Shown in pieces: positions 37,264 to 49,587 of a DNA stretch of 64,000 nucleotides. The translations under genes and the position numbers were made by a program. The DNA is from Epiperipatus broadwayi. Lineage: Eukaryota > Onychophora > Udeonychophora > Euonychophora > Peripatidae. Within the stretch, counting starts at the first letter, position 1. Each line of letters begins with the position of its first letter. The DNA is taken from NCBI GenBank assembly GCA_028023455.1, contig JAQFVV010000014.1, forward strand, positions 251,336-315,335. The letters are read 5' to 3'. The notes under the pieces are model-generated. The model saw only the letters and a list, made by a program, of their open reading frames with translations. It had not been told where the DNA came from and did not search any database.

Positions 37264-38001
37264 CCTACTATTTGTACTACTGTTTTTTTAAACTTTATTT
37301 TTCGACTACAGGTTATTCATCTTCCTGCCTTCCCTCAATCATCTATGCTAATACTCCTATCATTTTCCCACTTTCGTTTTCCCACTTTTCTATCTCTGCA
37401 CTACTCTACTTTTATGATGGCAACCCATTTTGCTATTTACTCCTGCTCTACCTCATTGTTTATATATTTATATTTACATATCATATAAGTAATAAATATA
37501 AAATAAATATTTACCTTTAACAATAACATTTTTTTTTTACCGTGCCTCTCTTCTTTTGTCACATGTTCCATTTGTTCCCTTCCACCTGGAATTAATCACT
37601 AATGACTTTTAGTAGTTAGCTTTAACAAAACATAAAACAATATAATGGCTCTATTTTATTGTTTACTCAAGTTCAAAACTTCATACACACAATCGTGTCA
37701 TTACTTAAAATATTTACTGGTTGACAGAATAAAGGGCACCATGCCAACATGGTGGAATTAACAATCATAATGTAACATTGGGGTTGTCCATGCATGAACA
37801 TACATAGATTGCTAAACTCTTCCCTTGATTGGATCACATGATTTGTAACTAATTAAATAACAATTTTAATCCAACCATATTCTAGAGGAACAAATAAAAT
37901 ATTAAAAAAAAATCTACCAAGTTAAGATTTTGCAATAGTATGCGATGGTTATAATGAATACTGACAAGAAAACTTAAATTATAATTTATAAAGTAAAAAA
38001 A

Positions 38002-38219
38002 AATCAACCATCAAATGGTATTCAGGGTGATGTGGGTTTATAATATCGAAGCTCCATGATGGTGTGCCAAGCCCAGGGGAAAAATAACCCTGTACTAGTC
38101 AGATGTGTAAAATCAACCATCAAATGCTGTTCAGGGTGATGTGGGTTTATAATATCGAAGCTACATGATGGTGTGCCAAGCCCAGGGGAAAAAGAATCCT
38201 CTACCTGTCAGATGTGTAT
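38002..38219 (-). repeat. 109-bp tandem duplication at the LTR/leader junction
   Basis: AATCAACCATCAAATG starts at 38002 and 38111. Each unit ends in LTR terminal sequence: TGTACTAGTCAGATGTGTA in unit one (38091-38109) and TCTACCTGTCAGATGTGTA in unit two (38200-38218). The unit therefore comprises the start of the untranslated leader plus the last ~19 bp of the 5' LTR. Confidence 0.75.
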
Positions 38220-41200
38220 GTACATTTAACAAGAGTTAGAGTATAAGCAAAAGTATCCTAAAACCAATCATGCCTAAGATACACAGGTCAGGAGCAATCA
38301 TGACTTTTCCCTATTTGCCCATTCTGATGATAACAAAGGAATTTCATTTATTCCAGTCCCAGAGACACAGCGGATAGAAGAGATCTTCAGGGAAAATGTG
38401 ACATTAATTACTTAAAACCCTTAACATGGGAGGAGAGCTTCACAATTGTACTGATATTTTTAAGACAAGCTTATTGGGATACAACCAATTAGCATTAGAT
38501 GAAGAATATGATGGATTATAATATAACACAACCCTTAATGATGTGCATTCATAAAACAACACTAAGACAAAGAATTGCTGGGATAGTAATTGGTTATGAA
38601 AGGTTAATATAATTAATAAGGAATTCAATACTTAAGCAACGATAAATATAAATTTAACACGTACAAATGACAATTTATTTACATATGATTAACAAGTTAA
38701 TAGAGTATAGGGTTCACTTGATCAATGGTGATGGTTTGCATATTCTGTAGATTACGTAATGTTATTATGCATTATAGAATATGATTGAAGAATACATAAA
38801 CAAAAACGAATATATATATAAAGGTATACTGCATGACATATACTTAAAACATTGTGGTTTAATATGCTACTTAAAACAGAACAGATTTATAATAATAGCA
38901 CTATCCACACATGGGAATAAATGACCTTAAGAAGCATATACATGAATTAGGACCTTGTTTATATAAAACCCTATTTGAATTATGGTTTACCAGAATAATA
39001 CAGTGGACATACATTTCAAAAGATATAGCAAGTTTCATTCTGTCAATACTTATACATTATATCAATCATTTGAAACAAATAAGCATTTTTTGCATTTATT
39101 TGCACAAATTTTGATTAGACAGAATTACTACATGTTGTTTACTAGTGTAGTCAAATATTGTTCAAATGAGAGGACGGCTAGCTTAAATAAGCTTTAAAAT
39201 GACATTTCTAATAAATAATAATAAAGATAAAGAGAATGGTTTACAGAGATCACAACATTACAGCTTATAGATATAGTAGGGTGACAAAATATTACTAAGA
39301 AGTTCGTGTTGCTGACTGAAATGATGGCATTAGAAATGTTATGTCCCCTCTGGGACCAAGAGACTTTGTCAATTATTAATGGATGTGAGAATCTGCCTGT
39401 ATTTCGTGACTGGGCAGTATTTGGATAAATGGTTGGTAGGGGATGCCATGGTCCAGGTTTTTCAATGTTATCACATGCAGACCCTCACTACAACCTGACA
39501 TTATCCTGGAGTCAGTGCTTCCATACCCTATTTTGGAACAAGCCACGAGAAGAAATGATTCGGGGCCTCCAGATATTAGTTTTGACAAAGCAATAATATG
39601 ATAATTATTACTGGTGTCAGGAGTAAGCAATGTTAAATAAGATTCAGACCCTTAATAATACTGATAGGTTAGCTAAAGCCCTCCTAAATTAATAATGTCT
39701 AGCAGAATTACATGACGTAATTTAATTCATCCTTTAAGGTACACACATGACCTTGAATACTAATTAGAATGTCAAAATTAAAGGGGAAATATTAATTCCC
39801 ATCATTAAACAAATGTAACTACGCTTAAGTAAATTACGTAGCCAAATATAACACTTAATGGCATGACAAGAAAATGATTGATTATTAAATAGAGAGGTTA
39901 GGCCATTAAATTTTACTTTAAAGAATACACTATAATTAAATCAGTAGCACTAAGCATGATAAAAATTGATATCATAGAAGAGACAGCTTATAATCAGCCA
40001 TCAGACAAATATAACCATTAAATAATAAATAGAAGTAAACCTTTCGTTTGGGATGAAGATTTACATTTAAATATTTACATATCCTATAATATCAAGATAG
40101 GGAATTAGAATAGTATCAGTCCACTGGATTGAGTCATTAGCATATTAAATTCAAATTCAACTAAAATACATAATTATAATAAAATAAAATTTAAGTTTGC
40201 CACATTAAAATAGGAAGTTATAGATAAAGCATGAAACCCAATGGATACTGTTACAAATTCAAGATTCATAGATTCATGCATTTATATTATACAGGGGGAT
40301 AGGAAATTATCATAAATTTATTACAATTATTATAATTGGCACTACATCACCAATTATTAGATAGACAGAGAGTTACATTATAATTTAAAGCAAATTATAT
40401 TTAAATGATGTAAGAGTTCATGTTAGCGGCATAGGCAGGATTACCTTCTAATGACTCGATGACTTGATGGCCATACTGGTTGATGCACACACAGACTAAC
40501 ATGGAAATCATGGTGGTCAACAACACAGAGTTCAGATAAAATAATGGTTAGTGTCTTTCGAGAGTTAATTCATGATTTGATTAAGGCAGTTCTTGAATGC
40601 TGATGGCATGGTAGCATAGCAATATAGAGATGATCTTGGAGATATCAGGAAAGCAAATTTCTTCTCTCTACTCAGTAGTTGTTTTATCAAATTATGAATC
40701 ACACAGATTTGGTTAGCAACACTTCTCTGAAAAGTAAAAGCAGATTGCCTTATATTTAATTTGGCTGTATTTATATGCCAACAAAACCTTCTAGAAAGTT
40801 TCTTTACATTGCCGCTTGAAAATACCTGACATGACTTCACTCATCCTTTGTTTAAAATTACATTTGAAAGATAAATATAAGATAAATTCTGAAGAGTTGT
40901 TCTCCTCAATTTCTACATTGGAAATAGATTCAACAAATATAATTTCCATTAAAATATCCTCTATTTCTACATTTAGGATTACTAAATTCCATCTAATTTA
41001 ACAACAATATTTTTCATTGAACAAAGTGCATCCTATTGTTATTTAAATTTATGCTAATTACTCTCCTGAACCTTCTCTGATATTGCATCAGCTTTATATA
41101 CAAAAGATACACAAATTATATTTTATATATCTGTAATACATACACTCACATACTCGACTCTTTAAAGTGATGGAAATTTTAAATATTTCTGAATTGAAAC

Positions 41201-41240
41201 TTGAATAAATATTGTCTTTGTTTAAAATAACTGTTTACAA
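38200..41240 (-). repeat. Right LTR (5' LTR)
   Basis: Collinear with the left LTR; the + strand start is TCTACCTGTCAGAT, corresponding to TGTACCGACAGAT. It ends near a run of ten G at 41241-41250. On the sense (minus) strand its upstream part contains a heat-shock-element-like word at 41063-41076. Minus frames 40565-40840 and 33746-34000 share SSGNVKKLSRRF and SAFTFQRSV segments, so this stretch is well conserved between LTRs. Confidence 0.75.
41063..41076 (-). promoter_or_regulatory. Heat-shock-element-like motif in the LTR
   Basis: The sense strand reads AGAAGGTTCAGGAG: two perfect nGAAn units in alternating orientation and a third with G for A. The left LTR has a 2-3-bp deletion here (AGATTCTGGAG near 34142). 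HSF trimers bind three alternating GAA units. Confidence 0.4.
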
Positions 41241-41520
41241 TGGGGGGGGGGTAATCATGGATATATTACACTCCCTGATGATTAAGAAATACATAGATGG
41301 TTTAGAACCTCAGTTTAAGGTTACTAATGTCACCAGACAGTGAAGCAAAATATTTATAACCAGTTTTACTGTTTCAATATATATATATATTAAGTGTTTT
41401 TTAAGTTGGGTCAATAAAAGCATTTAATATATAAAAAAAATCTTTATTATTTTCAAGTTATTAGTATTGGCACAGTAAATGAAAATGTAAAAATACATAT
41501 TTTTAATGAACTGGACACAT

Positions 41521-41600
41521 ATATATTGAAGCAGTCAATCTACGATGCAGATTGATCTTCGTGGTTTATCCAACTAACCAACCAACCAACAGATGTCAAG
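41521..41600 (+). repeat. SINE-like fragment after (TA)n
   Basis: ATATATATTGAAGCAGTC is shared with 23887-23906. It is followed by a different TTCG-containing sequence and a (CCAA)n-like tract (ACTAACCAACCAACC). Confidence 0.4.
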
Positions 41601-41864
41601 TCCATCCCACACATTTAAATAATATATGTTATATATATATATCAGCAAGTCCGTACACATGCATGAATATAATAAATTTTATGCTAATGTACTTGAAAAT
41701 CAATGTATAATATATATGAAAGGAGGGGGGATATTGTTTTTATTATAAGAAATAAATATTGTATTATAAGAAATAAATGTAAGTTTATATATATTATTTA
41801 TTTTAATATATATATTTTTATATAAAAATGAACCAAAATGGTGAAAAGGAAAATGCAATTGTCG

Positions 41865-41879
41865 AGAAGGTTCTGGAAA
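41865..41879 (+). promoter_or_regulatory. Heat shock element, perfect trimer
   Basis: AGAAGGTTCTGGAAA: GAA (41866-41868), TTC (41871-41873) and GAA (41876-41878), each separated by 2 bases, the canonical HSF binding pattern. Confidence 0.55.
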
Positions 41880-42001
41880 TCGATCACTATTGAATTGTAC
41901 AAAAATGCAGAAGCTAACCATTCTAATTATAACTTATTTTAATTAAAATTACTTGAAACTTTCATTAATAATCACTAATGGAAATTTTTACATTATTTAA
42001 G

Positions 42002-42016
42002 AGAAAGTTCTAGAAA
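42002..42016 (+). promoter_or_regulatory. Heat shock element, perfect trimer
   Basis: AGAAAGTTCTAGAAA: GAA (42003-42005), TTC (42008-42010), GAA (42013-42015). Second perfect site, 137 bp after the first, in a similar local sequence (TTCTRGAAATMGAT), suggesting duplication. Confidence 0.55.
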
Positions 42017-42139
42017 TAGATTGCCAGACCTTATCGACATTTGTATCTTCTCAAAATGTAACAAATGTATATCGTTGTTAAAAGACAATGGGGTCATGAG
42101 AGTCTGTTGAACATCACCTTAGGGAGTTAACTAAAAACA

Positions 42140-42169
42140 TTCTTGAAATGTTTCTAAATCAGTATAAAT
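42140..42169 (+). promoter_or_regulatory. HSE half-site plus TATA box
   Basis: TTCTTGAA (42140-42147) is a two-unit HSE; TATAAAT follows at 42163-42169 and GC rises just after. Order HSE-HSE-HSE-TATA is that of heat-inducible promoters. No open reading frame of note follows, so a transcript from here would be non-coding or retroelement RNA. Confidence 0.5.
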
Positions 42170-43260
42170 GGGGCCGAATTTAATTGTGAAGAAATATAGT
42201 TTTGCTCTACAATGTTGCCAACATACACCACATCAATTTGAATTTTGAAATGTTCAACTAGAAGAATCCAAGCCAACTTTCTTCAATCTCCGAGATAAGT
42301 CTCCTCACCATTCCACAACTTAACTTATACCATTCAAGAGTTCCCGAACTGTTAAAGAAGTGGAGAGGCCAAAAGAAATGTTTTCCGGCTAAATTCTAAC
42401 CTACCTGCCCCGAAATCAAAGAAAGCCGCATTAAGACAAGATCTATCCATACTGTTGCTCCAGAGGATCATGAGGTAATAGTTTCAAGAGTCATCTTAAT
42501 TACCTCCCCTGATTTGTAATTCATTACTTAATCATAAACTTTAATGCCTTCTTTAATGTTTTATTTATTTTAACTCACTGACCGGTGAGACCTTTAATAT
42601 AACTCTAATTTATGTATGTCAATTCTCTATAACCCTGATTAATCCTTCTATATACTTACTCATCCAACTCACGCTTCTTATTATATATGCATTTAAGTGC
42701 GGTATTAATTTGTAATTGTTAATATTTTTTATTTTTCTTGATTTAAAAAATAATAATACTTGTCAATCAAACCTAATCTCATGAGCTTCATGTCTGTTTA
42801 AGTCCGCTATGGAAAGGGGGGAGGGTATAATTAGTTATTTGATTTATATTTATTTCCAAAATAGCTCACGAGGTTGAGTCCTCTTTCTAATAAATATGTG
42901 TTTTCTTAATAATTTATTTCTAATTTGTTAAATCTTATAAAAGTAATCTTCCAACTTGTTGGTGTCTATTTTATTTTATTATTTTTATGTTATATTTTAA
43001 TCATCATCGTCAAAATAGTGGTGATCAATTGATTTTATTAGAAGCGCTCTTAAGTGCACTGATTTCCTATATTATTAAATTAAATGGGATTGATTATTGG
43101 AAATTAGGGAAAGTGTCACTTTATTAGTTATAATCTTATTTGCTTATTGATTATTTTATATTATATGGGTCATTATTTAAAACATATCATTATGAAATAT
43201 ATTAAACTATTTAAGGCTTTATTTATCTAATATCAAATAATTAATTTCATTACCATCGCA

Positions 43261-43610
43261 TTGCTAGCATATGTCAGAATTAAGCTTAGATTTATATTTT
43301 TCTTGCTTTGTCATTCGGGAGCTGTTGGGATTGCTGAAGTTTCCCTTTCTTTTCGTATTCATGTTCAAAACAGGTGTATATAGCTATGCCCTAGAACAAG
43401 CGAGTTAGATTAGCAAAAGCTCTACATGGGTTGCCATACGCCAGACCATAGCACATTCCTACCTATCACTCTGCCAGAAGTGTGGGCATACCATTGTCAG
43501 TCAAATAATGAAGCATTCTATTGGCCAAAGATGCCACATTCTCTTCCACTGCCATTTATGCTAGTTCCGCAACTTTTTATATTTAATTTCCTGCCTGTTT
43601 AATAAAATAA
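43261..43610 (+). other. GC-richer exon-like patch with poly(A) signal
   Basis: A splice-acceptor-like TTCATGTTCAAAACAG ends at 43372. A patch of about 40% GC follows to 43570, then AATAAAATAAA at 43601. No frame across it is open. It could be the transcribed (R/U5) part of the solo LTR or an exon of a non-coding RNA. Confidence 0.3.
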
Positions 43611-45254
43611 ATCATAATGATATGGTATAATGAACCATTTGTGTATTTAATTATTCTTTGTTGGAGTTTCATACCCAACCTTGCTGAAGCTGCTCACTCT
43701 CTTTTTAAATAAACCATTCCTATATCTTAAAGTTTCACTAGTTATTATATATCATTAAAATCTGTAAAATGGATAATAAAATAATTATTTCATCAGATAT
43801 ACAAATAAAGATGTATTATCATATTTTCTAAATAAATGTAATAAAATAATCCTTTATAAATCTATATATTATAATGCCAAAGGCAAAAATGTAATAAAGA
43901 AATAATGAAACCCCATATCACTGTATATATGTTTAACTTCTTAATCTGTATAGCGTCCACCAATCAACCAGATAAATAGCTTGTGTAAATATAAATAAAA
44001 TATGATTTCCGAATGTAAGTTGATCTAGTAATACCACACTTCATCTATATCTGTAACTCCAAATAATTTGATTTATTATTCTTAAAACACTTGTAAATAA
44101 ATGTAAGATATATATGTGTGAAGTTGGTAATTATATAATCATATTTAATCACATTTATTATAATAAATATTTATATCTAAACTTAATCCAGTGTGTTCGA
44201 ATCTTTATTAATTAATATTAATCTTATTGAAATATATATGTCTCTTAAATCGTTTTTTGGGTTCACTTAATATCTCACCCATCATCAAATAAGAACTCAT
44301 GTTGTATGCTCTAGCCCTGGGCCTGGAAATAAAGAATTTACATTGTATCACCATAGGCGTTGTCTGTTGTGTAATAGATTAGAGGAATGGGAAAATAGGT
44401 TAGAATTAGTGATTGCTCCTGACCTGTGTATTTCAGGCATGATTGGATTCAGGGTACTTTTGCTCAGATTCGTTGAATGGACATACATGCTTGACTGACA
44501 CAATATATACCACTAGATATTTATGTTATAAATATCCCTTATGTATATATCCTATTTAGTATATTTAAGTGATTAAAAATATGAAATATTCATTTAAATG
44601 AAGTGTTTAATGCTTTTACTTTGATCAAAATTTTTTTTATTTTAAAAAAAAAAAATGATATTCTAAATTAACTTCACTTAATACATATAATTTTACTTTA
44701 AATCAATTTCACACTGTGGTGTGAATATATTATTAAATATTTCCGTAGAAAGGTAATAAGTATACACTGTATATATATATCATTTAATATGTGTATGTAA
44801 TTATATATGTGTAAGAAATCAGTAATTACCCAATATTAATCTCTTTTCAGATACTTATGAAATATTCTATTAAAAAACTTGAATGAGTCAAGCCACTATG
44901 AAAAGGTACAAAGAAAGATATAATACAATTTAATAGTACTAAGCCAACTTTCAGTGAATTCTTGCAGAATCATAGTGTAGAAGAAATTAAACATCTGACA
45001 TTTATAAATTAACATTTCTCTCCACAATAATTTGCATATTTTACAATTTTTATATATTCATCTGGTTAATGACATAGTTTATTTCTTCTGCATTATGATT
45101 CTGGTGAGAATTTGCCGAAAGCTGTCTTAGTGTTATTAAAGTTATACTGTATCTATCTTTATACCTTTTCAATAGTGGCTTGAGACAGTTCATATTTTTT
45201 TAAGAAATCAGTAAGTAACTTTTCTATATTTCTATATTATAAACAGCTTTTTTA

Positions 45255-45345
45255 TTACTTAAATTATAACAAATAAAATCGATAGCAAGCATTATTTATA
45301 TTACTTAAATTATAACAAATAAAATCAATAGCGAGCATTAGTTAA
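45255..45345. repeat. 46-bp tandem duplication
   Basis: TTACTTAAATTATAACAAAT starts at 45255 and 45301; the two units differ at about three positions. Confidence 0.8.
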
Positions 45346-46278
45346 AACATTTCCCCACTCTTGCTATCTAAGATACTGACCTATTAAAATTAATGTGCCC
45401 TATGACTTTCATAAACATTTTAAACAAATATACAACATTTCAGCAAGTTATATTGAACTTAAATATATTAAATATCAGTTTAAAATGTTATACAAATGTT
45501 ATTAAATTGAAAGAAAAAATCTTTATGCTGCCCTCTTATAAGTCATATTTAAAACAAATGTAAGTTCTAGGAATAATTTTTAACTGTGATATGTGAAAAT
45601 ATTGAATATTTTTAATATTTTCATACCCTCTTCTATATCAGTTTTTTACATTTTAAATTTGCATTTTTCACCCTCTGCTGAAAATTTTGCAAAGCTTTTT
45701 GTTTTTACGGCTTTAAAATTCATGTATATTTATTTTCTAATATTTTAAATACCAAAAAAGTCAATAAATGACTTGGAAAGCCAAGAGTCGGTCCAGTAAA
45801 TGATCGTAACCTCCGCTGATAATGGATAGCCATTATATATTTTGCGATCTCAAACCTTGCATGTTCACTTCGAGAAAATATTACAGTTATCAAGAAAATA
45901 TTATGGTGGTGTAAAAACTTCACTTTTTGGACCATTTATGATTATATTGGTAACCTAATTATGTAATAATTATTAAAAATGAAAAGTAAGTATATTTATA
46001 TATTTATTTCTTATAGAAATGTTTTATTTTAAAATAAAAAAAGAATATTTTCTTCTAAATATTGTTACTATAGAGATTATGATAGCAGGAAAAATACCTG
46101 TCTACAAAATGGAGTAATTCATTTGATTGGTATTATATTTAGCAATATCATACAAATTATGATAAAAATGTAAACTTTTAAAGCATAATTTGATAGTTTT
46201 AGTACTTATTAAAAAATTTGTTTAGATTTGTATATCAAATTTGAAACAAGGAAGATTTCGTTCGTTTTATAAATTGAA

Positions 46279-46333
46279 TTGGCTCCATTTAAAATTTGAT
46301 GACTAATCGGCTCCATTTAAAATTTGATGACGT
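46279..46333. repeat. 28-bp tandem duplication
   Basis: GGCTCCATTTAAAATTTGAT occurs at about 46281 and 46309, each continuing GAC. Confidence 0.8.
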
Positions 46334-46739
46334 GATTACGTTTTGTTTTGAATAAATATATTTTTTAAAGTAATTACAGAAATTAAATGTGATTTTCTAA
46401 AATTTATTTAATTTCTAAACAAAAATATCTATTGAATAAGGACAAATTTATTATATTCTGGTAAATAATAAAGGCTTAATAACAAAGTAAAAGATGAAAG
46501 CTTAAATCTATTAAATCTAGTGAGAATAAAGAAAGCTGTCAGAAAAATAGTGAAAATCAGTAGAGGGTTAATCATCAATTTCAAAATTTCATTCTAACTT
46601 GAAAAGATCATAATTTAAGAAACAAAACAGATTGTTAAAAGCAGCAGCAGTATATTGAAGCCTGTGTTATACCTTAATATTAAGTTCATGTTTGCACTTA
46701 TAAAACTACCAAGATATTTAAACTGACTTACATCCTAAA

Positions 46740-47520
46740 GTTGATAACTATGCAAGCTCAAAGTTGCTTAGGATTTTTCTTTCATCATTGGCTGATAAAG
46801 ATCTTAAATTTCTTGAACATTAATTAATAAATTTAATTCTTTATACGTTGCATTCAAAACATTAAGTACATTATGTAAATTGTCTTGTACTGGCAAAAAT
46901 TGTACAATCATCTGCAACTGTAAATCCAGAATCCAAGGAAAAATTATTGTTTTCACTTTTAATGGATTCAAATTAAAAATTCCATCATTAACTCTATATC
47001 ATATCTTGATCCCAGTCTGAGTAAATCAACTATGAACAATTCCAAAGATCACTGTCATAAAAATTGAAAACAATATTGGAACAAGTACACATCCTTGTTT
47101 AATACCCCTTTACATTTTAAATTCCCCATATTTTCCACTTGTAGTAATAATGCTTTCTCTTATTCCATAGTATAGAAGCTACATAAAATAAATAAATTTT
47201 GGTGGCCTACCAACTAATTTCAAACAATAATATAAACCTACCTATTAAATGAATTAAATACCTTAACCAAATCAGTAAAAATAATGTATAAATTCCTTCT
47301 TCGTTCCCAACATTTTTTTTTCTATCAATAAAAACATTTGAAAGTACTTTTTAATTTTCTAAAACCAGTATCTGGCAACAATTCTTCTATGACTGGAAGC
47401 AATCTATTCAACAAAATTATTGAAAGTATTTTTGTTGTATTGGATAATAATGATATTTCATGATAAATATTGTTTTGTCTATCACTTTTGTTTTTAAAAA
47501 TTGGAACAATAAAAACATTT
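46740..47520 (-). pseudogene. L2-like LINE reverse transcriptase, broken
   Basis: Readable pieces in order: IVPIFKNKSDRQNN (palm entry), ISLLSNTTKILSIILLNRLL, PVIEELLPDTGFRK, then KGIKQGCVLVPILFSIFMTV (the G-x-x-QGC-L-P-LF motif) and FTVADDCTIFAS, the A/F-x-DD catalytic loop. Spacing matches L2/CR1-type RTs. Stops and frameshifts separate the pieces. Confidence 0.65.
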
Positions 47521-48379
47521 TAAGATTAGATGGCACAAATTCATAGTCCATATACTCTTAATTTTTTTTTAGTATTTTTGAAGCTAATATATTACTATTA
47601 CATTATAAATTTTCTCCAGGAATTTCATCAGGAGATGTTGCCTTTCCATTTTTAAGATTACAAAGAGCTGTTTTGACTGCCAAGCTGAATATATATATTT
47701 ATATATTTGTCCAAAACTAAATGTGTAGATAAAATAGATATATTTTGTCATCTCAATTCTTGTATATTCTTTCTGCATGCTCAAAATATCATTATCATCA
47801 TATAAGAGAGTTTGGACTTATAAAATTGTAATATTGTTTCTCAGGTACATTGTTGCTTTCAATGAAATAAAAGATGTAGAAAACCATGACCAATGAATGT
47901 CTAGCTTTAATCCACTGGTCATTTTTAAACCTTCTTGTCAGTCTCAAATTCTTGCCTTCAAATTCTATATTTGTTATGAAATTCTGCCAAACAGAAAATG
48001 GCACATATTTTCTTTCAATCAAATCACTAATAATAAGATCAGTGTTAGAAAACCATTCTTTTTTTTAAAGTTGTAATTATAAATTTATTTAAATGCACAT
48101 TGATTATGTAAGTAATATTTACTAAGGCTTTAACCTCAAGAATATGCGTGTAAATATGCATAAGTGAACCCAAGAATAGATTTATTTGTATCCATAACAC
48201 TCTTTTAAGAGAATTCCATGCTTCTGTAATATGACCATCCCGAAGTTCTAAATTACCAATTTTAGTGTTTAGGATATTCTTCTAAAGAAAGAACATCAAT
48301 TTTCTAATGAATATTATTGGAATAATATCTATTTTTAGGAAAGTCATTTTAATCTCGGAATGTTCCAATCTATGTTCTG

Positions 48380-48760
48380 TTCATTAATATATGCTTATAA
48401 ATACTTGCATAATATTTACTTCTCTTGAATTGATTTATATCTATAATGTAATCTATCAAGTGGTGTATGTCATCATTTTGACTGTGAATGCATCTATATT
48501 CCTTTATAGCAGTTTTCCTGTTTAAGCAAAGTATTTGTGATAATCATCAATCCATATGTTGTACAAAAATTCAATAATAAAATATCTGAACTTACGTCAC
48601 AAATATCATTATTTCCAATAACTTTTGGCCAAAGAGCACTTCCATTAAAGTCTTCAAAAAGAAAAATTCGATCTTTTAATGGTATTACTTTACTAATGCT
48701 ATCCAATAAGGAATAAAGGTTTTTCTTCCCTGATTTCTCTGAATCTACAGTTGGATGATG
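48380..48760 (-). pseudogene. L2-like LINE endonuclease, broken
   Basis: The open part (48706-48494) reads IPLKDRIFLFEDFNGSALWP and then WPKVIGNNDICD, a LLLLNFC segment and LMIITNTLLKQ. This is the central APE domain with E for G in GDFN. The next segment (48490-48400) reads SQNDDIHHLIDYIID, equivalent to the conserved H-LIDYI motif. Confidence 0.65.
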
Positions 48761-49329
48761 GGCATTAATAAAATGAGCATTAGTATATTATATAAAGCAA
48801 GTTTTAACACAATTAGCCTTTTCTTGATACAAAGAGGAGTTCTAACATTAGAATATACTATATTATACTTTATTTACATATTATTATTATTACTTATTTC
48901 AAAAATGTTTTTTTTATTGGGTGGAGAATTTTACAGATATGCATGCAACTTGTAAATTTGAAATCTATGACAAACCTTATAAAAAAAAAAAATTCAAAAT
49001 ATATGATCTGAAACATCATTTTAGAATAAGCATATTTCATTAATTTAGAATAATTATTTAATTTGTTTGCGTCCATATACAACAAATTTGCAAAAAGTCT
49101 CCTGTTTGTTTTTTTTAAAATTAAAACCTATGTAAATATAATATATATTAAAATGTAATGGTTTTTTTTTTTTTTAACTTTCCTTACTGCAGAATTAAAA
49201 ATAATTTGCTTATAAAAATGGTGATTATAATTTCTGAAAAAATAAAAAAAGAAAATATTCTAAAGAACAAAATTTTATGTATGAGCTATGCACCATGTAA
49301 TGATAAATTCTTATCAGTAATTAAAGTAT

Positions 49330-49394
49330 CTTGTTTAAAGATCTTTAAAAAAAGTCATATCCACAGAAATCCTCTCTACACAGAATAGACAGTT
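49330..49394. repeat. Direct repeat flanking the RTE LINE (left)
   Basis: TTGTTTAAAGATCTTTAAAA through GAAATCCTCTCTACACAGAA to GACAGTTAA. It matches 51083-51150 with a few substitutions and a ~6-base gap. Confidence 0.7.
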
Positions 49395-49587
49395 AAAAAG
49401 TCATCATCATTATCAATCCACTGCAGGATGAAGGTCTTTCCAAGTTTAATCCATCTTCTCCGATCTTTAGCTTCTCTTCTCCACATAACCCCTGCACACT
49501 TTCTTATGTTATCCATCCATCTCACATGTGATACAATCTCTTGGAATCCAGTTTAAAATTTCAATTGTCCATCTATTATCATCTCTT

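Larger units (their letters stand above)
31334..41240 (-). mobile_element. Ty3/gypsy-type LTR element, pol deleted
   Basis: Direct repeats of about 3.03 kb (31334-34366 and 38200-41240) flank an internal region of about 3.8 kb. On the minus strand the order is acidic gag N-terminus, coiled coil with 45-bp repeats, gag capsid-like region, aspartic protease, RT N-terminus, then integrase C-terminus. The RT core, RNase H and most of integrase are missing. LTR divergence looks like 10-15% by eye, indicating an old copy. Stops occur throughout, so it is a defective relic. Confidence 0.8.
41820..44502 (+). repeat. Probable solo LTR of a related family
   Basis: The last ~200 bp (44290-44502), read on the minus strand, match the start of the 31-41 kb LTRs: TGTGTCAG, CATGTATGTCC, CAAAAGTACCCT, CCAATCATGCC, ACACAGGTCAGGAGCAATCA. 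That fixes an LTR end at 44502 with sense on the + strand. The promoter-like cluster at 41864-42169 then lies where U3 should be. The middle part is too diverged to align by eye, and the left boundary is a guess. Confidence 0.5.
44503..46700. other. AT-rich stretch with small duplications
   Basis: No gene recognised. The 71-codon minus frame at 45720-45935 lies in a GC-richer patch but has no domain I can name. Confidence 0.5.
46720..48780 (-). mobile_element. Decayed L2-like LINE
   Basis: On the minus strand endonuclease (48.75-48.38 kb) precedes RT (47.5-46.75 kb), with a linker at about 48.02-47.8 kb. This is normal ORF2 order. All parts have stops. The 30.84-31.32 kb fragment looks like the missing C-terminus of the same type of element. 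Termini not identified. Confidence 0.65.

Noticed and set aside
42190-43600. Heat-shock protein gene downstream of the HSE/TATA cluster
   Set aside because: All three + strand frames have early stops and no chaperone motif.
45720-45935. 71-codon minus frame with a GC-richer middle
   Set aside because: No recognisable family and no repeat copy in the window; kept only as unexplained composition.
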